The notes: generated by a model from the sequence alone, not told the origin. DNA of 64,000 nucleotides from Methanobrevibacter sp. UBA412 (GCA_002495685.1 DAGJ01000004.1:1-64000), one strand, 5' to 3'. Positions 39,928 through 49,166 are shown, counted from the stretch's first letter. Numbers and translations are program-made.

Positions 39928-40386
39928 ATGGTTAAAAAGTATAAGAAAGTAGCTGTTGGTGGAACTTTTGATAAGTTTCATTATGGACATAGGGAATTAA
40001 TTGGAAAAGCTTTTGAGATTGGTGAAGAAGTAGAGATTGGTGTTACTTCAAATGCTTTTGGGGGTTTAAAAGGAGATATAGATTCTTGTGACGTTCGTAT
40101 GGGTAATTTAAATAATTTTCTTAAGGGATCTCATGCTAATTTCCATATTAGTCGTTTAGATGATCCTTTTGGGCCGTCTATTGATGATCCAGATTATGAT
40201 GCTATAGTTGTTAGTCTCGAAACAGAACCTAATGCTCATAAAATTAATGAGATTAGAGAAAATAAAGGTATGAAACCTTTAGATATTATTGTTATTAATT
40301 TTGTTTTAGCAGTTGATGACGTGCCTATTTCCAGTACCCGGATTCGTGCTGGTGAAATTGATAAAAAGGGACGTCTTTTGAAATAA
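39928..40386 (+). CDS. coaD: Archaeal phosphopantetheine adenylyltransferase
   Basis: Transfers AMP to 4'-phosphopantetheine in CoA synthesis. About 152 residues of the archaeal/eukaryotic type (COG1019). The nucleotidyltransferase motif is GGTFDKFHYGH near the N-terminus. The ISSTRIRAGEID motif near the end is the KMSKS-like ISSTxxR signature. A TTG lies two codons upstream at 39922, but AAAGG at 39914-39918 fits the ATG at 39928. Monocistronic. Confidence 0.93.
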   Translation: MVKKYKKVAVGGTFDKFHYGHRELIGKAFEIGEEVEIGVTSNAFGGLKGDIDSCDVRMGNLNNFLKGSHANFHISRLDDPFGPSIDDPDYDAIVVSLETEPNAHKINEIRENKGMKPLDIIVINFVLAVDDVPISSTRIRAGEIDKKGRLLK

Positions 40387-40616
40387 TTATTTGATTATTT
40401 CAATTTTTTTTAAAAAAATACGATATGTTTATATATTCATTTCGTTAAATAATTAAATATAAACTCTTATATTATAGAATGTTTATAAATATTCAATAGT
40501 TAAAAAAAATATTATTCAAAATATAATACATTAAAAGAGCGAAGAGAATAAAAATGGTTATGGACACATTTTTTAACTATTCCAAAAGATAAAAAATAAA
40601 TTTTCGGGGTTTTCAA

Positions 40617-41615
40617 ATGGTAGTTATTGAAAGAAATGGTAATGAAAAAAGAAAATTAATGCATAAAAATGATAAATGTGTAGGTTGTGGAATATGTGCA
40701 CAATTATGCCCAACACAATCATTAGAATTAGGTCCAATAGCAGACATCTCAAGAGGCAAAACCAACCAAGATAAAATAAAAATAGAAAAAGACAGTTGTG
40801 TGCTCTGTGGATTATGTGCATCAGTATGTGCATTCGATGCATTAAACTTAGAAATAGACGGAAAAAACATACAAGACTTACCTAATTATCCAAAATGGAC
40901 ACACTTCTCAGAAATTGATGAAGAAAACTGTATCTACTGTGGAAAATGTAGTTATAGTTGCCCACAAGACGCAGTCTTTTTCCAAAGAAACTTACCAAAA
41001 CCAACAGATTTAATTCATGGAAACATATCAATAAATGAAGATGACTGTTTATACTGTAAAATTTGTGAAGAATTATGTCCTGTAAGTGCAATAACAATAA
41101 AAGCAATTCCAGAATCTTCAACTAGAACAGATTTAGCAGTACCAAATAATATAGAAGTGGATTTAGATAAATGTGTACAATGTGGAGTATGTAAACGAGC
41201 ATGTCCACAAAATGCAATAAAACAAGTCTGTGACACATGTATGTATGCTGATGAATTACCAGAACCAGAAATAACTGGAAAAACATTCATTGATAATAAT
41301 TGTGTTTACTGTGGATATTGTAAAGAATTATGCCCAGAAGACACAATAAAAGTAGTTAAACCATTCGATGGAGAAATGCTAATTCCAGAAGCAGAAGAAT
41401 GTAAAGATTGTCAAGATTGTATAGAAGTATGTCCATGTAATGCTTTAGAAATTAAAGATGGATTTTTATCACTTAATGAAGAAAGATGTATTCTCTGTGG
41501 CGCATGTGTAAATGCTTGTCCTTTAGATGCCCTACAATTACGTAGATTAAGTATGAAACTTGAAAACATAACAAACGCATCCTGGCAAAAAATCATAGGA
41601 AAACTCTTAGAATAA
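40617..41615 (+). CDS. fwdF: Polyferredoxin, formylmethanofuran dehydrogenase subunit F type
   Basis: 332 residues with eight complete ferredoxin cysteine motifs (first CVGCGICAQLCP, last CILCGACVNACP), enough for eight 4Fe-4S clusters. The N-terminal basic segment (ERNGNEKRKL) and ELGPIADISRG match FwdF/FmdF. It feeds electrons to the enzyme that reduces CO2 to formyl-methanofuran. Other fwd genes are not in the window, so it stands alone here. A TATA-like TTTATATATT near 40428 would give a leader of about 160 nt. Another polyferredoxin such as MvhB or EhbK is possible but less likely. Confidence 0.8.
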   Translation: MVVIERNGNEKRKLMHKNDKCVGCGICAQLCPTQSLELGPIADISRGKTNQDKIKIEKDSCVLCGLCASVCAFDALNLEIDGKNIQDLPNYPKWTHFSEIDEENCIYCGKCSYSCPQDAVFFQRNLPKPTDLIHGNISINEDDCLYCKICEELCPVSAITIKAIPESSTRTDLAVPNNIEVDLDKCVQCGVCKRACPQNAIKQVCDTCMYADELPEPEITGKTFIDNNCVYCGYCKELCPEDTIKVVKPFDGEMLIPEAEECKDCQDCIEVCPCNALEIKDGFLSLNEERCILCGACVNACPLDALQLRRLSMKLENITNASWQKIIGKLLE

Positions 41616-41633
41616 AAATAAATATTAAATAAT

Positions 41634-41690
41634 TTTTTTTTAGAAATATAAAAAAATGAAAAATTAATTTTCATTTTATTCTAAAAAAAA
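41634..41690 (+). terminator. Large hairpin downstream of fwdF
   Basis: An outer stem pairs TTTTTTTTAGAA (41634-41645) with TTCTAAAAAAAA (41679-41690). An inner stem pairs AAAATGAAAA (41653-41662) with TTTTCATTTT (41668-41677), with a 5-nt loop. Only 18 nt after the stop codon, so a terminator or 3'-stabilising structure is likely. Confidence 0.55.
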
Positions 41691-42014
41691 TATTATTCTC
41701 TCTTTTAATAAAATAAATTGCTTTTTTTAACCATTTTTCACTATTTTCTAATTATAACCTAATATTAAACCTTTATCTGTCCATTATTAAACATTAATTT
41801 TATATATTAAAATAATTATATTAATTTATAATCAAAATTATAGGATATTTAATATAATCATTTTATTACAATTATACAAACTAACCCTATTTAGTATAAT
41901 AAATAAAAACACATACACAAATTTTAAAATAATTAAACTTTTAATTTTATAAAAAAAATTTTAGGGGAAAACTTTAATAAATATTAAATAATATTTTATG
42001 GTGGTAAAAGAAGA
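41691..42014. other. AT-rich intergenic region
   Basis: 324 bp. Upstream region of the next gene. Several TATA-like stretches (for example TTTATATATTAA near 41800) but none clearly better than the rest. A GGTGG ribosome-binding site at 42001-42005 closes it. Confidence 0.3.
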
Positions 42015-43322
42015 ATGGATGAAATGAATCAAATATTTAAAGGAATTTTACTCGCCGCTATAGGTTTAATTGTTATATATGAATCAGTAATCTACAGTTT
42101 ATTAGATATTATTCTACTATTAGGATTATTAATGTTATTTATTGGAATAATAATGTTAATATCAATTTTTATACCAAAGGGTTCTAATCAAAATGAATTA
42201 ATAACAAAAACTAAACACTCTTTAAGTAATAAAAAAAACAATTTAACTTCCGAAACAAGATCTATAGCATCCTTAGATGACTCATATAATAATGAATCAA
42301 TATTCACAACTATAAACAGACAATTTGCTGAAAGATTCACCAATCCGGAATATAATTCAAAAGCAGTATTACGCTCAAACCCTCAAGTTTGGGACGAACC
42401 CTCATATAATTATGAAGAACCCGAAGAAGACTCAAATTCTAGAAATATTTCCCTATCACCATCTAAACAAAATAAATCTAGAAAAAATAATCTTAATAAA
42501 ATTGGTATGATACCAAAAGGATATAAAAAACATCCACCTGCAAGACAATTTAACTTCACTCCAAATTACGAAAAACCAATGAAAGTCACACGTAAACCCA
42601 AAAGAAGAGAAGTCCCATTAAATTATGAAAATGTTGAAACCCCAGTTTATCAAGAACCTATTCCTGAGACAATAACCCCAGTTTACGCAGAAGAATATGA
42701 AAACCTTCATGATGAAGAAACAAGTACTCAACCATCAATTGTCTCTAATGTGAATAATCATAAAATAACTGATGATACTTATAATGTTATACCTAAAAAT
42801 ACAAAATCCACAGAACTATCAGATTTCATTACAGAAAAAAATCAAAAAATAGAAAAAACAAAACATTCTAAAGTTAAAAAAGGATCCAGATTACGGAAAA
42901 GCTATGTAATATGTAATCAAGGAATAATGACTTCAGAAAATGCTTTCGAATTAATAGGAAAACATGCAAAATCTGAAATATTTTTAGAAGTACCTTCCTT
43001 AAAAGAGTTAAATAGTAGTTTTTTAGCTAATATTTGTAAGCTAAATACAAAATTAATTATTCAAGAATTTAATCTTAAAGATACTTCATACATATTATTA
43101 ATATCAGCATTAATTGAAGATGGTGTGAAAGTAAAACTTTTACCAATAGTAAACACCTTTAACTTAATAAGTGATGACTCTTATGCATTAATAATTTCTA
43201 ATGGAGAAGATCAAATAGATTTTGATTATGGTGCAGTTTATACTGACATACAATCTATTAATTTAGTTAAAGATAACTTTAATAAATCATGGGAGTTAGC
43301 CCATAATTTAGAAAATAAGTAA
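42015..43322 (+). CDS. Unknown membrane-anchored protein with cytoplasmic C-terminal domain
   Basis: 435 residues; not recognised. Two hydrophobic helices at about 8-27 and 29-53 anchor it. Residues 54-300 are charged, Asn/Pro/Lys-rich and probably disordered. Residues about 300-435 form a compact alpha/beta domain (SYVICNQGIM, SEIFLEVPS, VKVKLLPIV) ending with YALIISNGEDQIDFDYG and an SWELAHNL tail. The last part faintly recalls the C-terminal PLD-like half of TrmB-type sensors, but no HKD motif is seen. An MBL gene starts 25 nt later, probably in the same operon. Confidence 0.6.
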   Translation: MDEMNQIFKGILLAAIGLIVIYESVIYSLLDIILLLGLLMLFIGIIMLISIFIPKGSNQNELITKTKHSLSNKKNNLTSETRSIASLDDSYNNESIFTTINRQFAERFTNPEYNSKAVLRSNPQVWDEPSYNYEEPEEDSNSRNISLSPSKQNKSRKNNLNKIGMIPKGYKKHPPARQFNFTPNYEKPMKVTRKPKRREVPLNYENVETPVYQEPIPETITPVYAEEYENLHDEETSTQPSIVSNVNNHKITDDTYNVIPKNTKSTELSDFITEKNQKIEKTKHSKVKKGSRLRKSYVICNQGIMTSENAFELIGKHAKSEIFLEVPSLKELNSSFLANICKLNTKLIIQEFNLKDTSYILLISALIEDGVKVKLLPIVNTFNLISDDSYALIISNGEDQIDFDYGAVYTDIQSINLVKDNFNKSWELAHNLENK

Positions 43323-43347
43323 AAAAAATTTATATTAGGTGATAAAA

Positions 43348-44061
43348 ATGGAAATAACATGGTTAGGTCATTCAACCTTCTTAGTAGAATCTAATGAAGG
43401 TGTAAAAATCTTAATAGATCCATTCATAAGTAATAATCCAGCTTGCCCAATTCCAGTTGAAGAAATAGAAGCAGACATTATTTGTGTTACTCATGGACAC
43501 AGTGATCATTTTGGTGATGCAATGGAATTATCTCATAATTTAAACTGTCCAATAATATGCATACATGAAATTGGATTATTCTTAGCAAAACAAGGAATAA
43601 ATAAAGTTAGTATGAATAAAGGAGGTTCACTTGTTCTTGAAGGCATAAAATTCACAATGTTAGATGCTAAACATTCAGGAGCATTAGATATTGTAGAAGA
43701 ACCAGTTGCTGGTGGAGAACCTGCAAGTTTCTTAATAACAATGGAAAATGGTGAAAAATTATTCCATGCTGGAGATACAGCATTATTTGGAGATATGAAA
43801 ACTATTATAGGCGAAATTTATAAACCTGATGTTGCTATTTTACCTATAGGGGATAAATTCACAATGGGGCCTTTTGAAGCAGCATTAGCTACTATGTGGA
43901 TTAATCCAAAATATGTTTTACCAATGCATTACAATACTTTCCCTGCTATAGAACAAGATCCTGCAGTGTTTAGTAATTTTGTAACACAATTAAATCCAAA
44001 AATAGAAACAATAGTTATTAATCCTTTAGAAACATTTGTCCCGGAATTAAAGGATGAATAA
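43348..44061 (+). CDS. MBL-fold metal-dependent hydrolase, UPF0173 type
   Basis: About 237 residues. Starts MEITWLGHSTF, with THGHSDHFGD as the zinc motif, AGDTALFGDM carrying the bridging Asp, and MHYNTFP near the end: the UPF0173/COG2220 layout. The substrate is unknown. A GTG at 43339 is in frame but lies inside GGTGAT, the ribosome-binding site for the ATG at 43348. It is downstream of the unknown membrane protein, likely co-transcribed. Confidence 0.9.
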   Translation: MEITWLGHSTFLVESNEGVKILIDPFISNNPACPIPVEEIEADIICVTHGHSDHFGDAMELSHNLNCPIICIHEIGLFLAKQGINKVSMNKGGSLVLEGIKFTMLDAKHSGALDIVEEPVAGGEPASFLITMENGEKLFHAGDTALFGDMKTIIGEIYKPDVAILPIGDKFTMGPFEAALATMWINPKYVLPMHYNTFPAIEQDPAVFSNFVTQLNPKIETIVINPLETFVPELKDE

Positions 44062-44086
44062 TACTATTTTTTTTCAAATCTCTTTT

Positions 44087-46093
44087 TTATTTTTTCATTA
44101 AACGATATTGTATTTCTCTTGGATCAATAATATCACATTTACCACTAGGTAAAACTCTTACAACATCATCTATGCCTAAAATATTTTCTTTATCAATTTT
44201 ACTTAAGATTTTTTTAGCTATTGCTTCTTTTTTAATGTGTCCGGGTTTTAATGCTACAAAATTATCACAATATTTATTCACAGCTTCAATAGGTCCAGCC
44301 ATTATACGTTTGCCCTCATAATCCACAATTCCCACTGCTAATTCAAGATTTGCATTTCTAATATAATTTCTATGTCCACGTATTATGAAAGAACCTTTAG
44401 GTACATATTCTCCAGATTCTGGTGTTTTACTTACTTGGCTTGGTGATACATAGTATACATCTTGGTTACTATAACCTTCAGACCATGCACTAGAATAAGA
44501 AGCTGCAAAAATTCCGGCTTCTTTTATAGCTTGATTTGTTAATTCTTCACCTTTTAAGCGTATACTAATTGAAGGTGCACCATGAATATCACAATGTAGG
44601 TAAATATCATTATTATCTAAATATTTTTTAACTACAGTTTCATTAGTATTAGCATCACGACCTCCAACTACAAGGAAACCATCGCTTGATAAGAACCATC
44701 TTAACTTTTCAAACCATTTTAATTCTTTTTTAACACGTTTTTGGGTAACATTCACTTTTTCCATAGCAACAGTTTTGCGTTCACGTATATCCTTTAATTG
44801 TTTGCGTGTATTTTCTATTGCAATATTTGCCCCATTAATTTTATGTTTTGCTTTTTTACTCTTTTCATAATAAATTTCAGCATTATCATTTAAACTTTTT
44901 TTACAATCTATGTTAATATGAGTATCTTCTAAAATTAAGGTCATAGTTCCTAATTTATCCATAGATTCAAAAATGTTTGAATCTTTTAATCCACTTTTTT
45001 TAGCTTTTTTTAAAGTATTGTTAATTTGTTTCCAAGAATATTCTTTGTCTCGTGCATTAAGAATTACTTTTTGTAAAGATTCAATTTCAGTATAATGGGA
45101 ATAAATTAATTCTCCTTTATGTTGGCATGTTTCTATAGTTTCATGGAAACCTTCTAATGTTTCTTCCTGTAATTTTAATCTTTTTTCAAATTTCCCTACT
45201 TTTTTATTCCATGCACGTTCTTGAACACTTGTAATCTCTTTATTAACTTTGCTACTGTAAAATTCGTCTGCAGCTTCATTAAAGGTTTTAAATTCAGTTT
45301 TTTCCATATTTTGATATTTGCCTAAATTTAATGGTACTAAGTACTCTTTTTTCTTATCTGATTTTTCCTCTTTATCAATTTGAGGCTTAAAAGCGTCTTC
45401 TTTTAAAGGTTTAAAAGTATTAGTTAATGCATTATATAATTCTTCAACATCATCATTATTTAAATTAGAACATTCTGTGTTTTTATCAATATTTGTGTGG
45501 GATATAATTTCTTCTGCATATAAACTACCTAAACCGTTACGTGCAAGGGTACGGACAATATCACTGTCACTGTATCTTATTAAATCGTTGAATTCTAATA
45601 AATTAATTGTTATGGGGTTCATACCATGTTTGGCGGGAAATTCATAATTTTTTTTACTTGAAATATCTCGATTACCTACATGTTTACGTTTTAATGGTAA
45701 AATAATATTATTTTCTTCATCTAACAAGATTATATTACCTTTATCAAATAATTCTACGATTAATGTGTAAACTTGTTCTTTTTGCATTTTAATTTCAACA
45801 ACACGATCAAATTCGTGTTGTTTTATACTAATAACATTTGCACCTTTAACTCGTTTTCTTAGTAACATTGGAAAACTAGGAGGAGTTAATGGGTTTTCTA
45901 ATGGGTATTGGCTAATATGTAAACGAACTCCGGCTTGCATTACAAGGTCTACACGACCATATCCGGCTTTATGAAACCTCATTACAACAGTATCATCAGT
46001 TGGTTGAAAAGATTTATCAACTCTTGCACCTGTTAATAATTTGTTTAATTCATAACTTATTGTATACACATCAACATTTGACATAGTTTTCAT
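44087..46093 (-). CDS. Rqc2/NEMF/RqcH-like ribosome quality-control protein
   Basis: 668 residues of the NFACT family. The N-terminal NFACT-N domain (about 1-240) starts MKTMSNVDVYTISYEL and has DLVMQAGVRLH. A helical coiled-coil middle (about 290-480) follows. The NFACT-R (DUF814) domain has SSDGFLVVGGRDANTNE and DIYLHCDIHGAPS, and the end has SGEYVPKGSFIIRG. Homologues bind stalled 50S subunits with peptidyl-tRNA and recruit tRNA-Ala for C-terminal tailing. It is also annotated as a fibronectin-binding protein in bacteria. Convergent with the UPF0173 gene. Confidence 0.9.
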   Translation of the reverse strand: MKTMSNVDVYTISYELNKLLTGARVDKSFQPTDDTVVMRFHKAGYGRVDLVMQAGVRLHISQYPLENPLTPPSFPMLLRKRVKGANVISIKQHEFDRVVEIKMQKEQVYTLIVELFDKGNIILLDEENNIILPLKRKHVGNRDISSKKNYEFPAKHGMNPITINLLEFNDLIRYSDSDIVRTLARNGLGSLYAEEIISHTNIDKNTECSNLNNDDVEELYNALTNTFKPLKEDAFKPQIDKEEKSDKKKEYLVPLNLGKYQNMEKTEFKTFNEAADEFYSSKVNKEITSVQERAWNKKVGKFEKRLKLQEETLEGFHETIETCQHKGELIYSHYTEIESLQKVILNARDKEYSWKQINNTLKKAKKSGLKDSNIFESMDKLGTMTLILEDTHINIDCKKSLNDNAEIYYEKSKKAKHKINGANIAIENTRKQLKDIRERKTVAMEKVNVTQKRVKKELKWFEKLRWFLSSDGFLVVGGRDANTNETVVKKYLDNNDIYLHCDIHGAPSISIRLKGEELTNQAIKEAGIFAASYSSAWSEGYSNQDVYYVSPSQVSKTPESGEYVPKGSFIIRGHRNYIRNANLELAVGIVDYEGKRIMAGPIEAVNKYCDNFVALKPGHIKKEAIAKKILSKIDKENILGIDDVVRVLPSGKCDIIDPREIQYRLMKK

Positions 46094-46497
46094 ATTAAAA
46101 CATCATTCCTTTAAAATAAATTAACTATTATTATTTATGATTTTTTAAATATTTTAAGATTTACCTTAAACCTATTAATACATATTTTAAAAAAATTTAT
46201 CTATACTAAAAATCAAAATACCTTTTAATTATTCTTATACTTATCATGTAATATTTATTAATTATAATATGTAAAATTAACAAGTAATGTTTTACACTGA
46301 ATTTAAGTAATTTAAAATAAACCCATATACATCATTATATTAAAAAAACTTATTAAGTAAAAATTTTTTTAAATTCTTTATAAACTTAAATACTAGGTAA
46401 AAGTAAATATAATAATAATAAAAAATTATAGATTATATATAATTTCTAATTCTTAAAAAAATTTATATTAAATATTTACAATAATCGGAATGATAAA
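46094..46497. other. Divergent AT-rich intergenic region
   Basis: 404 bp between the Rqc2-like gene (minus) and the small membrane protein gene (plus). A plus-strand TATA element GATTATATATAA at 46431-46442 would start transcription about 35 nt before the 46498 ATG. TAAACTTAAATAC near 46381 is another candidate. No ORF seen. Confidence 0.35.
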
Positions 46498-46788
46498 ATG
46501 GATAACACAGTTAAAGTAACATCAATACATCTCATATTTGCAATAGTGGCAGCATTATTATCCTCTGCACTTACAATAGGATGGTTTGGATTCACAAATC
46601 CAGTCATAGCAGCTTTAGTAGGAATAGTTCTACTATATATTACAGGACAATTATGTAATAAAATTTTTGCTGATGATGAAGAATTAAAAGGTTTCACTAA
46701 ATGGTTATGGGATGGTATAGTACCATTCATTTTCTGTTGGTTCCTTGTATGGACTTTATTATTTAATTATTTAGGTTTACCACATTAA
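46498..46788 (+). CDS. Small three-helix membrane protein, EMC6-like
   Basis: 96 residues with three hydrophobic helices: about 10-27, 33-53 and 70-92, with a charged loop ADDEELKGFTKW between helices 2 and 3. The last helix (DGIVPFIFCWFLVWTLLFNY) resembles the last helix of eukaryotic EMC6 in length, position and aromatic pattern, and small archaeal EMC6-like proteins exist. Methanobacterial proteins like this are usually given only a DUF name. The resemblance is from memory. It stands alone. Confidence 0.65.
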   Translation: MDNTVKVTSIHLIFAIVAALLSSALTIGWFGFTNPVIAALVGIVLLYITGQLCNKIFADDEELKGFTKWLWDGIVPFIFCWFLVWTLLFNYLGLPH

Positions 46789-47183
46789 ATTAATTATTTA
46801 AAATTTTAAACCCTATAAATTTCATCATTTACTCTTTTTTTCACTTTATTTTTAAAATATTCTAATTTTTATATAATACCTTTTTTTATACTATTTCCCC
46901 TATTTTTTGGGAGAATTATATATACTGTAGATAACATATATAATAAATAGAAGATTAAAAGAAAAAGATTATTAAAATTTCAAGTTTTGATTATTTTATT
47001 GTTTTTTTAGCTGAAAATTTTGATTATTATTTTATCTATAAAAATTTTTTTTAGATTTTTTCTTTTTTTAGCTTAGGCTTTAAAATGATTAGTTTGTTGG
47101 TTTTTTAACTAACAAATTATATTTGGATAATCTTTTCTTTTTAAGTATTTAATTAAAAATTTATAATATGAGGTGTTTTTAAT
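46789..47183. other. Intergenic region with hairpin upstream of the KTSC gene
   Basis: 395 bp. A plus-strand TATA-like TTATATATAC at 46916-46925. A hairpin AGTTTGTTGGTT/AACTAACAAATT lies at 47091-47118 around TTTT, 12 pairs with two G-U. It sits about 65 nt before the KTSC start and could be an operator or a leader RNA structure. No ORF seen. Confidence 0.35.
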
Positions 47184-47393
47184 ATGGAACGTTGTCCTAT
47201 TGAATCTAAAGATTTATGTGCTGTTGGTTATGATGAAAACAGTAAGGTTCTTGAAGTAGAATTAAAGGATGGGGATGTTTATCACTTTGCTCGTGTTCCG
47301 GTTAAGGTTCATACTAAATTGATGAATGTTGATGATAAAGAAACATATTTTGATCGTTATGTTAAGAATAATTATCCTCACCGGAAAATTTAA
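47184..47393 (+). CDS. KTSC-domain protein
   Basis: 69 residues, almost all one KTSC domain: VGYDENSKVLEVEL, GDVYHFARVPVKVHTKL, and the final YVKNNYPHRKI. The usual S-x-G-x-Y-F-N segment is varied to DDKETYFDRYV. The fold is linked with RNA-processing or stress proteins in some genomes, but the function is unknown. The GAGGTG ribosome-binding site is strong. Confidence 0.8.
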   Translation: MERCPIESKDLCAVGYDENSKVLEVELKDGDVYHFARVPVKVHTKLMNVDDKETYFDRYVKNNYPHRKI

Positions 47394-47463
47394 TTTTTAA
47401 TTTATAAACTTTTTTTCCTAATTTTTTTAAGATTTTTTTTACTTTAATTTTTAATACAAAAGA

Positions 47464-47490
47464 TTTATATGTATGTAAGTACTTACTTAC
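47464..47490 (+). promoter_or_regulatory. Promoter with palindromic operator-like repeat
   Basis: A TATA element TTTATATG (47464-47471) runs into the perfect 12-bp palindrome GTAAGTACTTAC (47475-47486), followed by another TTAC. The palindrome sits between TATA and the expected start, about 60 nt before the next coding start at 47547. Confidence 0.45.
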
Positions 47491-47546
47491 ATTATAGTTA
47501 TTTTTTAAAAATTATGAAAAAATTTAATAAGTGGTGAAATAACAAA

Positions 47547-48056
47547 ATGAAAAAATGGCTAAAAATTATAATCATAATACTCGTAATACTACTATGTGTA
47601 GGCGTAATTTATGGAGCAATATCTGTTAATAACAAAGATGCCGAATGTGACTCATTTTCAATACAAATGCCTCATGACTATAGTGTAATATCAACATCAG
47701 ATAGGGCAATTTCTATAGAAAATAACCAATTCACAAGCAGTATATTCAAAATTAATAAATTAAATGATAATAATACAACATATATTAAAACAGCATCTAA
47801 TGGTGAATTTGTTAACGGTTCCAAAGTTCTAAGTACAAATACTCTTGACATGGCAAGTGATAACTTTACCAATTTCACAATACAAAGAACAGAAATTACA
47901 AATAAAGACGAATACCAATTATATGCAGAATTTGTAAAAGATGATGTAAAGTATAGTATTACAAGAACATATACAAATGAAAACTCATTTAATCAAAGTG
48001 CAGATAGTGATCTTGGGACAATATTAAACCTTGCAGTATCAATAGATAAAAAATAA
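47547..48056 (+). CDS. Membrane-anchored extracytoplasmic protein
   Basis: 169 residues; not recognised. One N-terminal hydrophobic helix (about 4-26) anchors an external domain rich in Asn, Ser, Thr and Asp. The domain opens with FSIQMPHDYSVIS, a pattern seen in several short methanobacterial secreted proteins, then beta-strand-like segments. No catalytic motif. A GGTGAAAT site precedes the ATG. Its promoter has a palindrome, so expression may be controlled. Confidence 0.65.
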   Translation: MKKWLKIIIIILVILLCVGVIYGAISVNNKDAECDSFSIQMPHDYSVISTSDRAISIENNQFTSSIFKINKLNDNNTTYIKTASNGEFVNGSKVLSTNTLDMASDNFTNFTIQRTEITNKDEYQLYAEFVKDDVKYSITRTYTNENSFNQSADSDLGTILNLAVSIDKK

Positions 48057-48188
48057 ACCAAATTATATATTTTTTTTATTCTTTTTTTTAAAACCTTCAA
48101 AAACATTAAACTATTTTTAAAAAATATTTTAAATCTAAAAACAAAACATATAAATAATTAAATTATTAAAATCAGGATTTAAAAATTT

Positions 48189-49028
48189 ATGTCAAACATA
48201 AAAATACATGTATTTCACTGTGGAAAAGTATGTGTAGCACCAGATATACCATTCGGTGGAGAAAAAACTAACATCATAAAAGCTTCAGGATTATTAACAC
48301 CTAAAAGTAAACGATTATGGCTACCAGTATCAGCATATCTCATAGAATACGAAAACTATAAAATACTTGTTGACACTGGATGGAGTCGTGAAGTAAGCCC
48401 CCAAGGTCTTTATGATAAAAAAGCTCAAATAAATCACATGTCCAGAATATTATACAAAATAAACCAAGCAATAATACCTAAAGGACAAACAATTGACGAA
48501 CAATTAAAAAATATAGGAATAAAAGCACAAGACATTGATTATGTATTATTAACACACCTTGGCTGTGATCATGTAAGTGGTATTAAAACCCTTAAAAATG
48601 CAAAACACATATTAGTATCAAAAGATGAACTTAAATTCGCTCAAAAAAATAGATTAAGATATACAAAAACTATGTGGGAAGGAATCAATTTAGAACAATT
48701 CAATTTTAAAGATACAAATGATGGACCATTCCATAAATCTTACGACCTATTAGGAAATGAGGTTATAAAACTCATAAAAATACCAGGTCACTCAGATGGA
48801 CTATTTGCCGTAAAAATTACATATAACAATAAGTTTGTATTATTATATTTAGACGGTGGATATGCGAGTAAATCATGGAAAGAAATGATATTGCCTGGAA
48901 TATCTAGTGATAAAGAAAAACAATATAAATCACTCCAATGGATAAGAGATATGAGTTTAAATGAAAATTGCATAGAATCTTTAGCAAATCATGACTCTGA
49001 TATAAAACCTCATATAATAACATTTTAA
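48189..49028 (+). CDS. MBL-fold hydrolase, N-acyl-homoserine-lactonase-like
   Basis: 279 residues. The family layout fits the AhlB/AttM-type lactonase group: VPVSAYLIEYE, LVDTGWS, then the metal motif, IPGHSDG for the third-site histidine, LYLDGGYA for the bridging Asp, and NHDSD. The HxHxDH motif reads THLGCDH, so the second histidine is glycine and one metal ligand is missing. It may bind a single metal or have shifted chemistry. The actual substrate is unknown; quorum quenching should not be assumed. Monocistronic with a weak ribosome-binding site. Confidence 0.8.
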   Translation: MSNIKIHVFHCGKVCVAPDIPFGGEKTNIIKASGLLTPKSKRLWLPVSAYLIEYENYKILVDTGWSREVSPQGLYDKKAQINHMSRILYKINQAIIPKGQTIDEQLKNIGIKAQDIDYVLLTHLGCDHVSGIKTLKNAKHILVSKDELKFAQKNRLRYTKTMWEGINLEQFNFKDTNDGPFHKSYDLLGNEVIKLIKIPGHSDGLFAVKITYNNKFVLLYLDGGYASKSWKEMILPGISSDKEKQYKSLQWIRDMSLNENCIESLANHDSDIKPHIITF

Positions 49029-49166
49029 TAAAAAAAAATTTTATTTAACAATTTTTTTAAATAAGCTATTTAAACCAGAAAAAATATAATTATTATAATA
49101 ATAATACTAATTTTTTTATAAAAATCTTTTTTTTACAATTTAATAAAAAGGGGAATTTTAATATTT

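Noticed and set aside
40554..40592. A 12-codon frame (MVMDTFFNYSKR) ahead of fwdF, resembling a leader peptide
   Set aside because: No ribosome-binding site, no attenuator-like hairpin after it, and composition expected by chance.
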